This document shows positions 9,429 to 17,671 of a stretch of 64,000 nucleotides of DNA, in pieces. The notes under the pieces are model-generated. The model was not told the origin of the DNA. It worked only from the letters and a program-made list of their open reading frames with translations, and did no database searches. Source of the DNA: Emergencia timonensis (GTDB lineage: Bacteria > Bacillota > Clostridia > Peptostreptococcales > Anaerovoracaceae). The translations under genes were made by a program, and so were the position numbers. The DNA lies in NCBI RefSeq assembly GCF_900086585.1, contig NZ_FLKM01000008.1, positions 1,054,001 through 1,118,000 on the forward strand, in the 5' to 3' direction. Numbering within the stretch: position 1 is the stretch's first letter; each line of letters begins with the position of its first letter.

Positions 9429-11420
9429 ATGAAAGAAAATAAAATAAAAACGCCGGGAATCATAGGAATTGACGCAGGGGGAACTTATACGGATTTAGCG
9501 TTTATAAGCAGTGAGGACTGGTCTGTACAGGCAAGGGTGAAAACGCCGACGAACCATGATGATATGGTAAAAACGATAGAAGAAGGGCTGGATCTGATAC
9601 TGGAGAATATTGATGCCGCTGCAATTTGCTCTTTTAACCTTGCGACGACCCTGGCAACCAATGCCATTGTAGAGAATAAACTGCGCAAAGCTGCTCTGAT
9701 TCTGATTGGCTATAATGAAACCATTGTCAAGAATGCAGTGGCAGATGGTGCACTGCATGCTGACGGCCTTTTTTTAGTAGGGGGCGGCCACAATCAGCGA
9801 GGCGAGGAAAAAGAATCTTTAAATGAAGAACAGATGAGGAAAAAAATAGCAGAGATTCCTGACAATGTAGAAGCTGTTGCCATTTCCAGCTTCTTTTCTG
9901 TAAGAAACCCCTCTCACGAAAATCGGGCAGCCGAAATTCTGCAGGAGTTGAGACCGGATCTGTATATCAGCTGTGGACATGAATTATCAACAGATTTAGA
10001 CGCAATCAAGCGTGCGACGACAACGATGATGAATGCAGGTCTGATTCCCATCGTCATGGAGCTGTTGGCATCAGTGGAGGATGTCTGCAACAGAAAAGGA
10101 ATCCAGGTGCCGATTACCATCGTAAGAGGAGATGGAACTATCGTGGGAGCCCCTTGGGCAAAGATGCATCCAGTCGAAATGGTATTATCAGGTCCGGCAG
10201 CAAGCGCATGTGGTGCGCGTTTTTTGGCTTTAGCCGATGCAGACGAGAGAGGCACCTTTATTGTAGACATCGGGGGAACGACTACGGATATAATCCGTCT
10301 GGACGGAAAGGGGAAACCTGTTCTTCTGGAAGAAGGCGCAATTGTTGCCGGACATAAAACTTTGGTAAAGGCAATTGATATCTGTACCTTTGGACTGGGA
10401 GGTGATAGCAGAATTATATATGACGATGCACAGACACTTACAATGGGATATAGAAGAGTCAGATCATTGTGTTCTCTTGCACACGAACACCCTCATATCA
10501 TAGAAGAACTGAAGATGCTGCTGCAAAAGGGGCATCACGGAGAACCCTTATTTTTAATCAGAGGATCTGGTGATACAGAAGACGCATTTGAAGCAAAAAT
10601 CCTTGCTAATCTGGAAGATGGACCCCATGCCAGAGAAGTCCTGCTATTTGGCGAAAACACATTGTGGCTGAAGCAAAGACAGATTGAGAGGATGGAGGAA
10701 AAGGGACTGATTCAATACGCCTCTTTTACACCCACAGATGCGCTTCATGTCCTGGGGTTGTTGGAGAAATGGAATCAGAAAGCTTCGATTTTAGGCGCAC
10801 GTCTAATAGCACCTTACGGCAGATCGGCAAATGACGTTGCTCTTTATGTCAGAAATCTGGTGGTGAATACTATCGGAAGAGAATTGCTGAAGCAAAGTTT
10901 AGCCATGAAGGGCTTCTCTTTACTGACAGGAGGAGAAGGGCAGCGATTGATTGATGCCGCATTATGTGATGAAGGGAACGTTTCAAGACAAATACAACTG
11001 ATGTTAGACAAAGCGCTGGTTGGGGCGGGGGCTCCCTCGTGGGCATTTATACCACTTGTAGGAGAATCTCTACACGAAGCTGCAATCCTTCCTGATCATG
11101 CAGACGTTGCCGGAGCGGTGGGCGCTGCTGTCGGTTCTTTCTCTCTCGTTTATTCTGTACAGATTATGCCCTTGAAGGAATCGGATCGGTTCAGAGTGCA
11201 TTATCCTTTAGGAATTGCTGACTTCTCTGCGCTGGAGGAAGCCGTCGATTATGCATGTGAGTTTATGAATCCCTGGCTTACGGACCGCGCGTTGAATGCA
11301 GGAGCTGTGAATCCGAGGATCAACACACAGCGTTATGACAAAACTGCATCCATTAACGGTATAGGCGGTGAAATCTATCTATATACCCGTCTTACTTTTG
11401 AAGTGACTGATTTTTCTTAA
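9429..11420 (+). CDS. Hydantoinase/oxoprolinase-family ASKHA ATPase
   Basis: A 663-residue protein. The N-terminal phosphate-binding loop GIDAGGTYTDLAF and the second, FIVDIGGTTTDI, show the hydantoinase A / 5-oxoprolinase fold (ASKHA superfamily). Proteins of this family recur beside MttB-type methyltransferases, where they may act as ATP-dependent corrinoid activators or hydrolyse an amide. No N-terminal 2Fe-2S motif of the RACo/RamA type is visible. Expression may be partly separate from the upstream operon because of the hairpin at 9376. The stop codon abuts the end of the convergent sigma-54 activator gene. Function in this locus is inferred. Confidence 0.75.
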   Translation: MKENKIKTPGIIGIDAGGTYTDLAFISSEDWSVQARVKTPTNHDDMVKTIEEGLDLILENIDAAAICSFNLATTLATNAIVENKLRKAALILIGYNETIVKNAVADGALHADGLFLVGGGHNQRGEEKESLNEEQMRKKIAEIPDNVEAVAISSFFSVRNPSHENRAAEILQELRPDLYISCGHELSTDLDAIKRATTTMMNAGLIPIVMELLASVEDVCNRKGIQVPITIVRGDGTIVGAPWAKMHPVEMVLSGPAASACGARFLALADADERGTFIVDIGGTTTDIIRLDGKGKPVLLEEGAIVAGHKTLVKAIDICTFGLGGDSRIIYDDAQTLTMGYRRVRSLCSLAHEHPHIIEELKMLLQKGHHGEPLFLIRGSGDTEDAFEAKILANLEDGPHAREVLLFGENTLWLKQRQIERMEEKGLIQYASFTPTDALHVLGLLEKWNQKASILGARLIAPYGRSANDVALYVRNLVVNTIGRELLKQSLAMKGFSLLTGGEGQRLIDAALCDEGNVSRQIQLMLDKALVGAGAPSWAFIPLVGESLHEAAILPDHADVAGAVGAAVGSFSLVYSVQIMPLKESDRFRVHYPLGIADFSALEEAVDYACEFMNPWLTDRALNAGAVNPRINTQRYDKTASINGIGGEIYLYTRLTFEVTDFS

Positions 11421-12860
11421 TCATAAGAGTTCGTGTTTTTTCATCATCCGATAAAAGGTATTGCGGGACACCCCGATTAAATCAGCAGCCTCTTTCCGCT
11501 TTCCTCCAGTAATCTCCAGAGCCAGGTGTACCAAATCCGCATTGGCGCTTTGGATCGCCTCTTTTGCCCGCTGAATTCTGCGCTCATCCGTGTCGCCTGG
11601 GCCTGCCTCTGGTGCGTTTCTTACGAGGGGAGTTTTTCTAACGGGAAGTATGCTTTCGAGAAAGCCGGCATCTATGACAGGATCAGGTGAAAGAATCGCG
11701 ATGCGGCTGATTACATTTTTCAGTTCTCGCACATTTCCGGGCCATAGATGGTCTGAGAGAAGTCTTTTTGCCTCATTGGTGAGAGTTTTAGCTTGATTTT
11801 TACCGTCAGATGCAAACTGCTCCAGAAAATATTCAGCCAGAGGAACGATGTCCTCCCTTCGATCTCGGAGTGGGGGGATTTCTACATTCAGTACCTGAAG
11901 CCTGTAATATAAATCACTTCTGAAGAGGCCCTCTTCTACCATCTTTTCCAAATTTCTGTTTGTTGCAGCGACAAGACGCACATCTACTGGAATTGGCTTG
12001 CTGTCACCGACCTTGGTGATGGTCCACGTTTCAAGCACTCGCAAGAGCTTGGGCTGGAAGTAGTAAGGCAGTTCGCCTATTTCATCTAGGAATAGGGTAC
12101 CGCCGTCGGCAAGTTCTATTTTTCCTGTCTGTCCGCGTTTGGAGGCTCCAGTAAAAGCACCCTCTACATAACCAAAGAGTTCACTTTCGATCAGTTCTGA
12201 TGGAAAGCTGGCACAGTTCAAAGCGACAAAAGGTCCCTTGCTTCTTGAACTGTGATTATGGATCGCCTGTGCAAAGAGTTCTTTTCCGACACCGCTTTCT
12301 CCTGTAACCAGAACGTTTGCGGAGCTTTTTGCAAATTGTTTGGCGATATTGATTTTATCCCTGATCGCCTGACTGTATCCGATGATGGAGTTAAAGTCGT
12401 ATCCCGCAGAAAGCCCCATGATCTTACGGGCGCTCTTGATTTCCTGCTCGTGTGAACGATAAATTTCAATGACGCCGGTTACATTGTCTGCGGCGTCCTT
12501 GATCGGGTACATATCAGTCGATAAAATCTGTCTTTCATTTGGCGACCGCTCATATTCAAGGTATACGTTCCAATCGAGAACTTCGATGCCGCTCTGCAGC
12601 ACTTCCGGTACCTTGAGCCCAGGACGTTTCGAACCCACCGGGATAGCCTTGATTTTCCCCTTTCTCATGATGTCGGCGAGGGTGGTGCCGATAGCTTTTT
12701 CTCGTGAAGGTATATGAAATAAATTGCAAAATGCAGTATTGGCAAATAACAGTTCTGTTTTCTCTCCCCAGATCACAATGGGGTTTTGTGCAAAGTCGAG
12801 GCATTTTAAGAAATAACGTTCATTAAGCATTGCAACATTATTATCAGTTGTGGACTTCAT
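11421..12860 (-). CDS. Sigma-54-dependent PAS/AAA+ activator of module A
   Basis: A 479-residue enhancer-binding protein. PAS domain in the first about 130 residues (FAQNPIVIWGEKTELLFANT), AAA+ domain with Walker A GESGVGKE, intact GAFTGA loop, Walker B LFLDEIGE and arginine-rich sensor region, then a Fis-type HTH (RKEAADLIGVSRNTFYRMMK). The start at 12860 follows TAGGAGGG; an in-frame ATG 27 bp upstream has no such site. It is divergent from the NSS transporter, whose promoter is of the -24/-12 type, and is the natural activator for it and for the operon starting at 16410. The PAS domain probably senses a small ligand. Confidence 0.92.
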   Translation of the reverse strand: MKSTTDNNVAMLNERYFLKCLDFAQNPIVIWGEKTELLFANTAFCNLFHIPSREKAIGTTLADIMRKGKIKAIPVGSKRPGLKVPEVLQSGIEVLDWNVYLEYERSPNERQILSTDMYPIKDAADNVTGVIEIYRSHEQEIKSARKIMGLSAGYDFNSIIGYSQAIRDKINIAKQFAKSSANVLVTGESGVGKELFAQAIHNHSSRSKGPFVALNCASFPSELIESELFGYVEGAFTGASKRGQTGKIELADGGTLFLDEIGELPYYFQPKLLRVLETWTITKVGDSKPIPVDVRLVAATNRNLEKMVEEGLFRSDLYYRLQVLNVEIPPLRDRREDIVPLAEYFLEQFASDGKNQAKTLTNEAKRLLSDHLWPGNVRELKNVISRIAILSPDPVIDAGFLESILPVRKTPLVRNAPEAGPGDTDERRIQRAKEAIQSANADLVHLALEITGGKRKEAADLIGVSRNTFYRMMKKHELL

Positions 12861-13157
12861 GGAATTCCCTCCTAAAAATAGATTCATAAAGCTTGACGTG
12901 GAGAAACTGCTTTGAACTGCATTGTACCATATATTCAGGAAAGATAATAGCTAATTGTAATTCTTTTGGCACAAAAAAAGGATAACATGTGCCATAAATG
13001 GTGCGTATCTGTTTTTTTGGAGAGATTTCCTCCGAGGAAACAACATATTAAAAGTGAATCGTGTATTAGAATTGGCACGCGTTGGTAGTGTCCTGCCCGT
13101 TTATCGTCCGATTTTTCGAAAAATCTCATTGGATTCCATCAAAAAAAGGGTATAAAA
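12861..13157. promoter_or_regulatory. Upstream activator region of the NSS transporter promoter
   Basis: Non-coding. It contains the perfect 16-bp palindrome GATTTTTCGAAAAATC at 13110-13125, about 35 bp before the -24 element, and an inverted pair TTGGCAC...GTGCCAT near 12965-12996. One of these may be the binding site of the divergent activator; the sequence alone does not say which. Confidence 0.4.
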
Positions 13158-13174
13158 TTGGCATATTTTTTGCG
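13158..13174 (+). promoter_or_regulatory. Sigma-54 promoter of the NSS transporter
   Basis: TTGGCATATTTTTTGCG: GG at 13160-13161 and GC at 13172-13173 with the 12-nt offset required for -24/-12 promoters, 99 bp before the start codon. Confidence 0.85.
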
Positions 13175-13272
13175 GTTGTTAATGTTGGCTTAAAATTTGA
13201 GAGAATATAAGAACTTCTCTTGATTTGAGCACACGTTCTTTAACTTTGTGATTGTAGTAGAAAGGAGAAAAA

Positions 13273-14784
13273 ATGGAAACACTGAACAAAAAGAAGGACG
13301 GATATTCGTCCCGGTTTGGCCTGCTGATGGTCATGGTAGGAGGCAGTGTAGGGACGGGTAATCTCTGGCGGTTCCCTCGTCTTGTCTGCACTTACGGCGG
13401 AGCCTTTGTGATAGCGGCAGTTGTATCGCTGCTGATTATCGCGATTCCACTGGTTATGGTTGAGAACTTTGCAGGGCGTGCATCTCGTCACTCTGCACCT
13501 GGAGCCTTTCGTGACCTGCTTGGTTCAAAATGGACGATTATGGGAACCTTTGCGACACTGTGCTATTTTATGATGCATTGCAATTATACGGTAATCCTTG
13601 CATGGGTCGTTCGCTATCTGTTTATGTCAATCACAGGAAGCTATTTTGGCGTCGAAGACAAACTGGAGCTTTTTACCAATGTGGCTTCGGCAGATTGGGG
13701 AACGGCGGTATGCTGGCTGGTTCCCATGGCCTTGGTATTTTTCTGTACAAACAGACAAGGATTCCTGGAAAAGACAGCAAAGTTCATCGTTCCGATTATG
13801 CTTGTCATTTTGGTAGGGCTTGCTTGTTACTCCATGACGCAGCCAGGCGCCGTTGAAGGTCTGAAATATTCCTTTGGATTTGAATTTTCAGAATTGCTCA
13901 ATGCAAATATCTGGATTCAGGCCATAACACAGGATTTCTGGTCACTTGGTTCCGGTACGATGCTTTGTGTGACGTTATCCAAGTATTCCGCCAAGAAAGA
14001 GGATATCGTTGTAAATACCAATGTACAAGGATTTGGCGATATTTCTTTCGCTATGCTGGGAACCCTGGTCGTTCTTCCATGTATCTTCACATTTGCAGGA
14101 AGTACAGAAGAAGCGTTGGAACTGGCGCAGTCAGGAAACAACGGAGTTACCTTTGTCGGACTGACAAATTTATTTGAAACCCTGCCGATGGGAAGAGTGA
14201 TCGGAACCTTATTCTTCCTGTCGCTGGCCTTTGCAGCCTTTACATCGATTATCGCTGTAACGACGGTATTCGCAGGGCCTTTCATCGACATGGGATGGAG
14301 TCGTAAAAAATGCATTGCGGGAGCTATTTTCTTCCAGGTATTGCTTGGATTCCCTAGCTTTATGAATCAGGACATTCTCACCAATCAAGACACGACATGG
14401 GGCTTCGGTATCTTCATTGGCGGTATGTTCTCAGGTATTCTCGCTATGAAATTTGGGGCAAGAAAGATGCGCGAAAAGTTCATCAACCCAGTCAGCGACA
14501 GAAAAATCACAAGAGCCTTTGATATCAAAGCCGGCTATATTGCCCCGATCGTATCAGGCGTCGTATTGCTCGTCTGGCTGAAAGATGCCATTGGCTGGGA
14601 TGAACAATGGTGGAACCCGTTCAGAACAGAGAGTGTGGGAACCCTTCTTTTCCAGTGGGCAGTCGGATTTGTAGTAGCATACTTCTTTGCGAAGAAGTTT
14701 AATAAAGACACCATTGGCGTTTACTATGACCCTGATAAGGAAGAATTCCCTGAGATCCCTGAAAGAATCATGGATGAAGTATAG
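13273..14784 (+). CDS. Sodium-dependent amino acid transporter, NSS/SNF family
   Basis: A 503-residue membrane protein of the neurotransmitter:sodium symporter family. The TM1 signature GSVGTGNLWRFPR, which forms the sodium and substrate sites, is intact, and about 11-12 helices follow. It imports an amino acid together with sodium ions. Start at 13273 after AAAGGAG. It is controlled by a sigma-54 promoter and followed at 14797 by a small one-helix subunit. Given the neighbours, a hydroxyproline isomer or another proline-like amino acid is a reasonable cargo (inference). Confidence 0.92.
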   Translation: METLNKKKDGYSSRFGLLMVMVGGSVGTGNLWRFPRLVCTYGGAFVIAAVVSLLIIAIPLVMVENFAGRASRHSAPGAFRDLLGSKWTIMGTFATLCYFMMHCNYTVILAWVVRYLFMSITGSYFGVEDKLELFTNVASADWGTAVCWLVPMALVFFCTNRQGFLEKTAKFIVPIMLVILVGLACYSMTQPGAVEGLKYSFGFEFSELLNANIWIQAITQDFWSLGSGTMLCVTLSKYSAKKEDIVVNTNVQGFGDISFAMLGTLVVLPCIFTFAGSTEEALELAQSGNNGVTFVGLTNLFETLPMGRVIGTLFFLSLAFAAFTSIIAVTTVFAGPFIDMGWSRKKCIAGAIFFQVLLGFPSFMNQDILTNQDTTWGFGIFIGGMFSGILAMKFGARKMREKFINPVSDRKITRAFDIKAGYIAPIVSGVVLLVWLKDAIGWDEQWWNPFRTESVGTLLFQWAVGFVVAYFFAKKFNKDTIGVYYDPDKEEFPEIPERIMDEV

Positions 14785-14796
14785 AGGAGGTAAATT

Positions 14797-14901
14797 ATGT
14801 GGATTGCCAGTTTAATCTTCTGTCTAGCGATTACCTTTGGATCTGCAATCTTTTATATGACTGTAGCAATGAAAGGATCAAAGAAAAAGGAAGATAAGTA
14901 A
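14797..14901 (+). CDS. MetS-like small subunit of the NSS transporter (34 aa)
   Basis: A 34-codon gene beginning 12 bp after the transporter stop, preceded by AGAGGAGG. It encodes one hydrophobic helix (IASLIFCLAITFGSAIFY) and a lysine-rich tail. Size, position and topology match the MetS-type small subunits needed by bacterial NSS importers such as MetPS. It is easily missed because it is so short. Confidence 0.78.
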   Translation: MWIASLIFCLAITFGSAIFYMTVAMKGSKKKEDK

Positions 14902-14905
14902 TTAC

Positions 14906-14945
14906 AAAAAAGAGCGAGGCGGTTTTGCTGCTTCGCTCTTTTTTT
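14906..14945. terminator. Bidirectional terminator between NSS operon and epimerase
   Basis: A GC-rich stem AAGAGCGA...TCGCTCTT with A-run before and T-run after. It serves the rightward transporter operon and can also end leftward transcripts of the epimerase gene. Confidence 0.85.
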
Positions 14946-14971
14946 CGCAGCCTGGAGGCTGAACCCCTGGT

Positions 14972-15979
14972 TTAACCTAAAAGGAACCCTTCTGGAAATG
15001 GGTCTTTGGGATCCAGCACCCAGGTTGCAAAGCCCATCACGCAGGCATTGCCGGTGACCTTGGGAATAATGGCTTTGATGCCGCCAACGGTTGTCTCCTC
15101 TATAATCTCGCATCGAAACTGGGAGCCGATAATACTTTCGTGCTGAAAGGAGTCGCCTACTTTTAGCTTGCCCTCTTCAAAGAGAAGGGCAGCCTTTGCC
15201 GAAGTGCCTGTGCCGCATGGCGAACGGTCAACTACCTTGGGCAGTGCGACTACGCAGTTTTGGATGTCAGCGCCCTCTCCCTTTGGGGGACCTGCGAATT
15301 CTACATGGGTAACCCGGTCAACGAAGTCAAGCTCTGGATGCTGAATTGTAACCTGTGCGTTAATATCGTCAGCAATGGAGTTTGCTGCTTCGACCAATTT
15401 GCTCGCATTGCCGGGATCAATTTCGATTCCCACGGCAGAAGCGGGAAGAATTGCATACACATTTCCTCCCCAAGAGATATCAACAGTCAGTTGGCCGTAA
15501 TCCTTCGTTTGAACCGTGACATTTCTGTTTAAGACGAGAGCCGGGGCGTTAATGAATGATACTTCCTCCACAACGCCGTCTTCGACTTTTGCCTCAACCT
15601 CAACGATTCCGGCAGGTGTATCAAGACTGATCTTTGTAATCGGCTCGGTTACTTCAACTAAGCCAGACTCGATCAGCGCAACCGTTACGCCCATGGTATC
15701 GTGGCCGCACATTGGGAGCCAGCAGCTTGCTTCGAAATACAGGACGCCTACATCCGTACCAGGGGTACAGGGCTCCGTGATGATGGTGCATGACATGATT
15801 TCGCTCCCGCGAGGTTCGTAAGCCAGGATTTTACGAAACCAATCTTCATTCTCCTTCATATACGTAAATTTCTCGGTCATGGTTTTGCCGGGTATGTGAC
15901 GGAATCCGCTGACCACATTACGAGTAGGATGACCTAATGTATGGGTTTCAACCGTTCTAAACATTTTTCTTGCTTTCAT
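14972..15979 (-). CDS. Proline racemase-family hydroxyproline epimerase, module A
   Basis: A 335-residue enzyme of the proline racemase / 4-hydroxyproline 2-epimerase family. It inverts C-alpha using two cysteines, and both are present: Cys91 in MCGHD and the second in DRSPCGTGTSAK. In the published ring-cleavage pathway such an enzyme converts cis-4-hydroxy-L-proline into trans-4-hydroxy-D-proline, the GRE substrate. Start at 15979 after GGAGGAAAG on the minus strand; the frame continues upstream without a ribosome site. It is divergent from the GRE activase operon and shares its control region. Two close paralogues lie at 28633 and 40858. Confidence 0.88.
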   Translation of the reverse strand: MKARKMFRTVETHTLGHPTRNVVSGFRHIPGKTMTEKFTYMKENEDWFRKILAYEPRGSEIMSCTIITEPCTPGTDVGVLYFEASCWLPMCGHDTMGVTVALIESGLVEVTEPITKISLDTPAGIVEVEAKVEDGVVEEVSFINAPALVLNRNVTVQTKDYGQLTVDISWGGNVYAILPASAVGIEIDPGNASKLVEAANSIADDINAQVTIQHPELDFVDRVTHVEFAGPPKGEGADIQNCVVALPKVVDRSPCGTGTSAKAALLFEEGKLKVGDSFQHESIIGSQFRCEIIEETTVGGIKAIIPKVTGNACVMGFATWVLDPKDPFPEGFLLG

Positions 15980-16086
15980 TTCTTTCCTCCATCTGATAGT
16001 TTTTCCTAAGCTTAGATATATGCAAGAATTGAACCAAACAGAAAAAGCCTCATATAGGCTCTGTTTGTGCATCCTTCCACAGGAAT

Positions 16087-16239
16087 GTATCAAAAAAGGT
16101 ACGAATTTTAAACGAAGAATGTATCGTTTTTGATACGCAAAATCTCAAGTTCACAAAAGAAAATGCAAGATGCTTGTTTTTCGCTGTTTTGCCAGGGAAA
16201 GCCCGCAATTTAAAAAGCAGAACGTAACAAAAATGGTAC
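16087..16239. promoter_or_regulatory. Three 16-bp dyads, likely upstream activator sites
   Basis: GTATCAAAAAAGGTAC (16087-16102), GTATCGTTTTTGATAC (16121-16136) and GTAACAAAAATGGTAC (16224-16239) share the pattern GTAnC-N6-GnTAC. They lie about 100-255 bp upstream of the sigma-54 promoter at 16340, the usual place for enhancer-binding protein sites. The remaining non-coding bases around them show nothing else clear. Confidence 0.72.
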
Positions 16240-16339
16240 GAAAGAGCAGTGATTTGCAGATTTTCAACAGATTTTGCCCAGCAAAATGGCTCAAATTCCA
16301 GGGAAAATGCTTAAAAATCCTCTAAAACGGCAGATAAAG

Positions 16340-16356
16340 TTGGCACGGCCTTTGCG
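16340..16356 (+). promoter_or_regulatory. Sigma-54 promoter of the module A GRE operon
   Basis: TTGGCACGGCCTTTGCG is an essentially perfect -24/-12 element (GG at 16342-16343, GC at 16354-16355), 53 bp before the activase start codon. Confidence 0.92.
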
Positions 16357-16409
16357 ATATGTAAATGTATAAATGAAGAGATAACCAAAGATAGTGTGGA
16401 GGAATCATA

Positions 16410-17339
16410 ATGATCTTTAATATCCAAAAATGCTCTATACACGATGGTCATGGACTGAGAACCCTGGTGTTTTTTAAAGGATGCCCCCTTAGATGCAAGT
16501 GGTGCGCAAATCCCGAATCCCAGGACTATGGTCAGGAAATCATGGAGTCCCAGGGTAAATGCATCGGATGCGGGGCCTGCCTCAAAGTATGTCCTGCAGA
16601 TGCGATTTTCTCTGCAGAAGACGGACTTAGAATAGACAGAGAAAAATGCATTAAGTGCTTTCAGTGTGCAGAACACTGCTTCGCAGGTGCGAAGTATCTG
16701 GTAGGCCAAGAATATGAAATAGAAGAGCTTTACAAGCAAATTGAAAAAGACAAGATTTTTTATTCCATCATGGGAGGGGGCGTCACCTTCTCTGGAGGGG
16801 AACCTTTGACCCATCCAAGGTACCTTGCAGAAATTGCCAAGACTTGCAGGCAAAAAGGCATCGACGTTGCAATTGAAAGCTGTGGCGCGGGAAATTACGA
16901 CGAGTTCAAGGAAGCGCTTCCTTATGTAAACAGCATGTTCCTGGACATAAAGCATATGGATTCAGGCAGGCATCGGCAGCTTACCGGTGCGGGAAACGAA
17001 ATGATACTGGAAAATATCAAGAAGATCGCCTCTTTCGGGGTGGACATTACCATACGAACGCCGGTCATTCCAGGACTTAATGATTCGAAGGATAATATCA
17101 CTTCCACGGCGGAATTTATCAAAGAGATTCCCCAGATAAAATCCTATGAGCTTCTCTTGTATCACCAATTTGGTGTGAACAAGTATTCTGCACTTGGCAG
17201 AGAGTATGCGTTAAGTGATGTGAATCCACCGGAGGAATCTCAAATCAGAGAGTTAGTAAAGGCTGCAAACGATGTACTGGATGGAACAGATAAAACCTGT
17301 TTCTATATAAAGGACAATGAGAAAATGATAGTGAAATAA
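16410..17339 (+). CDS. Glycyl radical enzyme activating enzyme (radical SAM), module A
   Basis: A 309-residue radical SAM protein that installs the glycyl radical on its partner GRE. The SAM cluster motif CPLRCKWC sits near residue 29. Two ferredoxin-type clusters are complete (CIGCGACLKVCP and CIKCFQCAEHC), and the SAM-binding GGVTFSGGEP motif follows. Length and layout are standard for the activases of 1,2-eliminase-type GREs. Preceded by TGGAGG. It is the only activase in module A and would have to serve both GREs at 19118 and 21486. Confidence 0.93.
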   Translation: MIFNIQKCSIHDGHGLRTLVFFKGCPLRCKWCANPESQDYGQEIMESQGKCIGCGACLKVCPADAIFSAEDGLRIDREKCIKCFQCAEHCFAGAKYLVGQEYEIEELYKQIEKDKIFYSIMGGGVTFSGGEPLTHPRYLAEIAKTCRQKGIDVAIESCGAGNYDEFKEALPYVNSMFLDIKHMDSGRHRQLTGAGNEMILENIKKIASFGVDITIRTPVIPGLNDSKDNITSTAEFIKEIPQIKSYELLLYHQFGVNKYSALGREYALSDVNPPEESQIRELVKAANDVLDGTDKTCFYIKDNEKMIVK

Positions 17340-17368
17340 TATGTGAGAAAACGAAAGGAGCGAATGAG

Positions 17369-17671
17369 ATGAACACGGCAAAAAAAGGAGACTGGGTACA
17401 AGTCGAAGAAACGGTACTAAAAGCAGGTCACAGGGCACCGCAGGTCCCGGAAGACACGCAGAATTGCGATTTGAAACTATGGGTAAAAGGAATCGCGAGG
17501 CATGAGGCAGTGATAGGAGAGGCCATGGAGATTGTAACTGTAACGGGAAGAAGAACCAGCGGAACTTTAGTTGAGGTAAATCCTAGATACATACACGACT
17601 ATGGTGACTTCCAGCCGGAGTTATTAAAAATAGAATTACAATTAAAAGAACTGATGGAGGAGGCAAACTAG
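17369..17671 (+). CDS. ortA: 2-amino-4-ketopentanoate thiolase, alpha subunit (OrtA)
   Basis: A 100-residue OrtA-type protein beginning KKGDWVQVEETVLKAGHRAP with a conserved VPEDTQNCDLKLWVKG segment. OrtA and OrtB together split 2-amino-4-ketopentanoate with CoA to acetyl-CoA and alanine, first described in clostridial ornithine breakdown. No other ornithine-pathway genes are here. Instead a GRE follows, as in the hydroxyproline ring-opening pathway. Preceded by AAAGGAGCG; its stop overlaps the GTG start of ortB by one base, indicating translational coupling. Confidence 0.88.
   Translation: MNTAKKGDWVQVEETVLKAGHRAPQVPEDTQNCDLKLWVKGIARHEAVIGEAMEIVTVTGRRTSGTLVEVNPRYIHDYGDFQPELLKIELQLKELMEEAN

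Noticed and set aside
13072..13085. TTGGCACGCGTTGG as a second sigma-54 promoter of the NSS gene
   Set aside because: It has the -24 half but no GC at the -12 position.
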